A DNA stretch of 64,000 nt from contig NC_088323.1 in NCBI RefSeq assembly GCF_910592395.1, forward strand, positions 12,449,501 through 12,513,500, given 5' to 3'. Positions within the stretch are counted from its first letter, which is position 1; each line of letters begins with the position of its first letter. Position numbers and translations under genes: made by a program. Shown here piece after piece: positions 63,632 to 64,000 of the stretch. The DNA comes from Lineus longissimus. Its lineage: Eukaryota; Nemertea; Pilidiophora; Heteronemertea; Lineidae. The notes beneath the pieces were generated by a model that was given only the letters and a program-made list of their open reading frames with translations, was not told the DNA's origin and made no database searches.

Positions 63632-64000
63632 GAGCAGTAAAACCCTACAATGATCTACGTATACCGCGCTTTCTACAATGATGTTTTAGACTATTTATTA
63701 TTTATACCGCCTTGAAATCAAAACCTTCAAGTCTTATCAGCCGTTCTATAGAGAAAAAAAAACTTGTACCAATACTTGATTGCTTGGAGTTCTTTAGGTC
63801 AGAATAAAAGTAATGACTTTATTCACTGAAACCTATCCATGTAGTTTGTTGTAATTACAATACACTCTGATTTACATGATATTACAAGTCGGCGAAAAGA
63901 AGGAGGACAAAGAGCAGACAAAGATAGCAGGGGTAGAGGAAGGATGTGAGAAAGCAGCTGAAGTTGGACTTTTGCTTCAACAATTTAAAATGCTGAATAA
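63632..64000 (+). repeat. Tail of duplication copy B
   Basis: Homologous to 46485-46735 and 47325-47450: AGCAGTAAAACCCTACAATG, TTTATACCGCCTTGAAATCA, GAAAAGAAGGAGGA, AATTTAAAATGCTGAATAA. It lacks the CR1/Jockey-like insertion of copy A. Runs off the window. Confidence 0.85.

Overview
The window is a piece of nuclear genome from a marine invertebrate. Spliced exons with GT/AG borders, tRNA-like SINEs, Penelope, gypsy and non-LTR retrotransposon remains, many short inverted-repeat DNA elements and microsatellites all point that way. The repeat style suggests an echinoderm, hemichordate, lancelet or mollusc, but the sequence alone does not settle the species. Two host genes are visible. Part of a PTTG1IP-like membrane protein gene (PSI-type cysteine module, one membrane span, charged KKYG tail) lies at 0.47-4.3 kb. 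A tandem pair of short secreted proteins with a laminin-G-like fold lies at 44.3-46.5 kb and 59.2-61.5 kb.

The centrepiece is a nearly complete Polinton/Maverick element (virus-like, self-synthesising transposon) at 24113-39531. It is 15.4 kb long, has terminal inverted repeats of about 0.9 kb and is flanked by a perfect 6-bp target duplication (ATTATG). It sits inside an older host repeat, whose uninterrupted form can be read at about 23.23-23.30 kb. The element encodes a protein-primed-type family B DNA polymerase, a conserved 439-residue protein of unknown role, a retroviral-type integrase, a small antisense coiled-coil protein, a major capsid protein candidate, a packaging ATPase with an in-frame stop, a string of small, mostly membrane proteins, a frameshifted collagen-like membrane protein, a frameshifted minor capsid (penton) candidate and a conserved membrane protein. 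A further small gene lies inside each terminal repeat. I see no adenovirus-type protease.

Regulation inside the Polinton is the most striking part. Nearly every gene begins with the same octamer-like context, AATAAATG or TATAAATG, including both genes of a divergent pair only 29 bp apart. The PolB upstream region carries a perfect interferon-response-like element (GAAACCGAAACT) seven bases from a perfect NF-kB palindrome (GGGGAATCCCC). Convergent gene ends carry AT-rich hairpins. The TIRs hold 37-bp-spaced iterons. A GCGAGCG(A/G)AGCGAGCG micro-repeat has spread through intergenic and coding sequence, and has apparently inserted exactly between AATAA and ATG of the integrase gene.

Layout: 0-5 kb, PTTG1IP-like exons with an intronic 21-bp minisatellite and DNA repeats. 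5-24 kb, gene-poor repeat country: 1.1-kb and 1.7-kb elements with short TIRs, several MITE/foldback elements, an 82-bp minisatellite, a 1.08-kb element with perfect 61-bp GC-rich TIRs, and a tandem about 144-bp repeat. 24.1-39.5 kb, Polinton. 39.5-41 kb, continuation of the target repeat and unassigned sequence. 41-64 kb, a local duplication carrying the laminin-G-like genes in two good copies and one ruined promoter copy. This last region is interrupted by Penelope, non-LTR and gypsy (RT-deleted) elements and a TA-flanked MITE.
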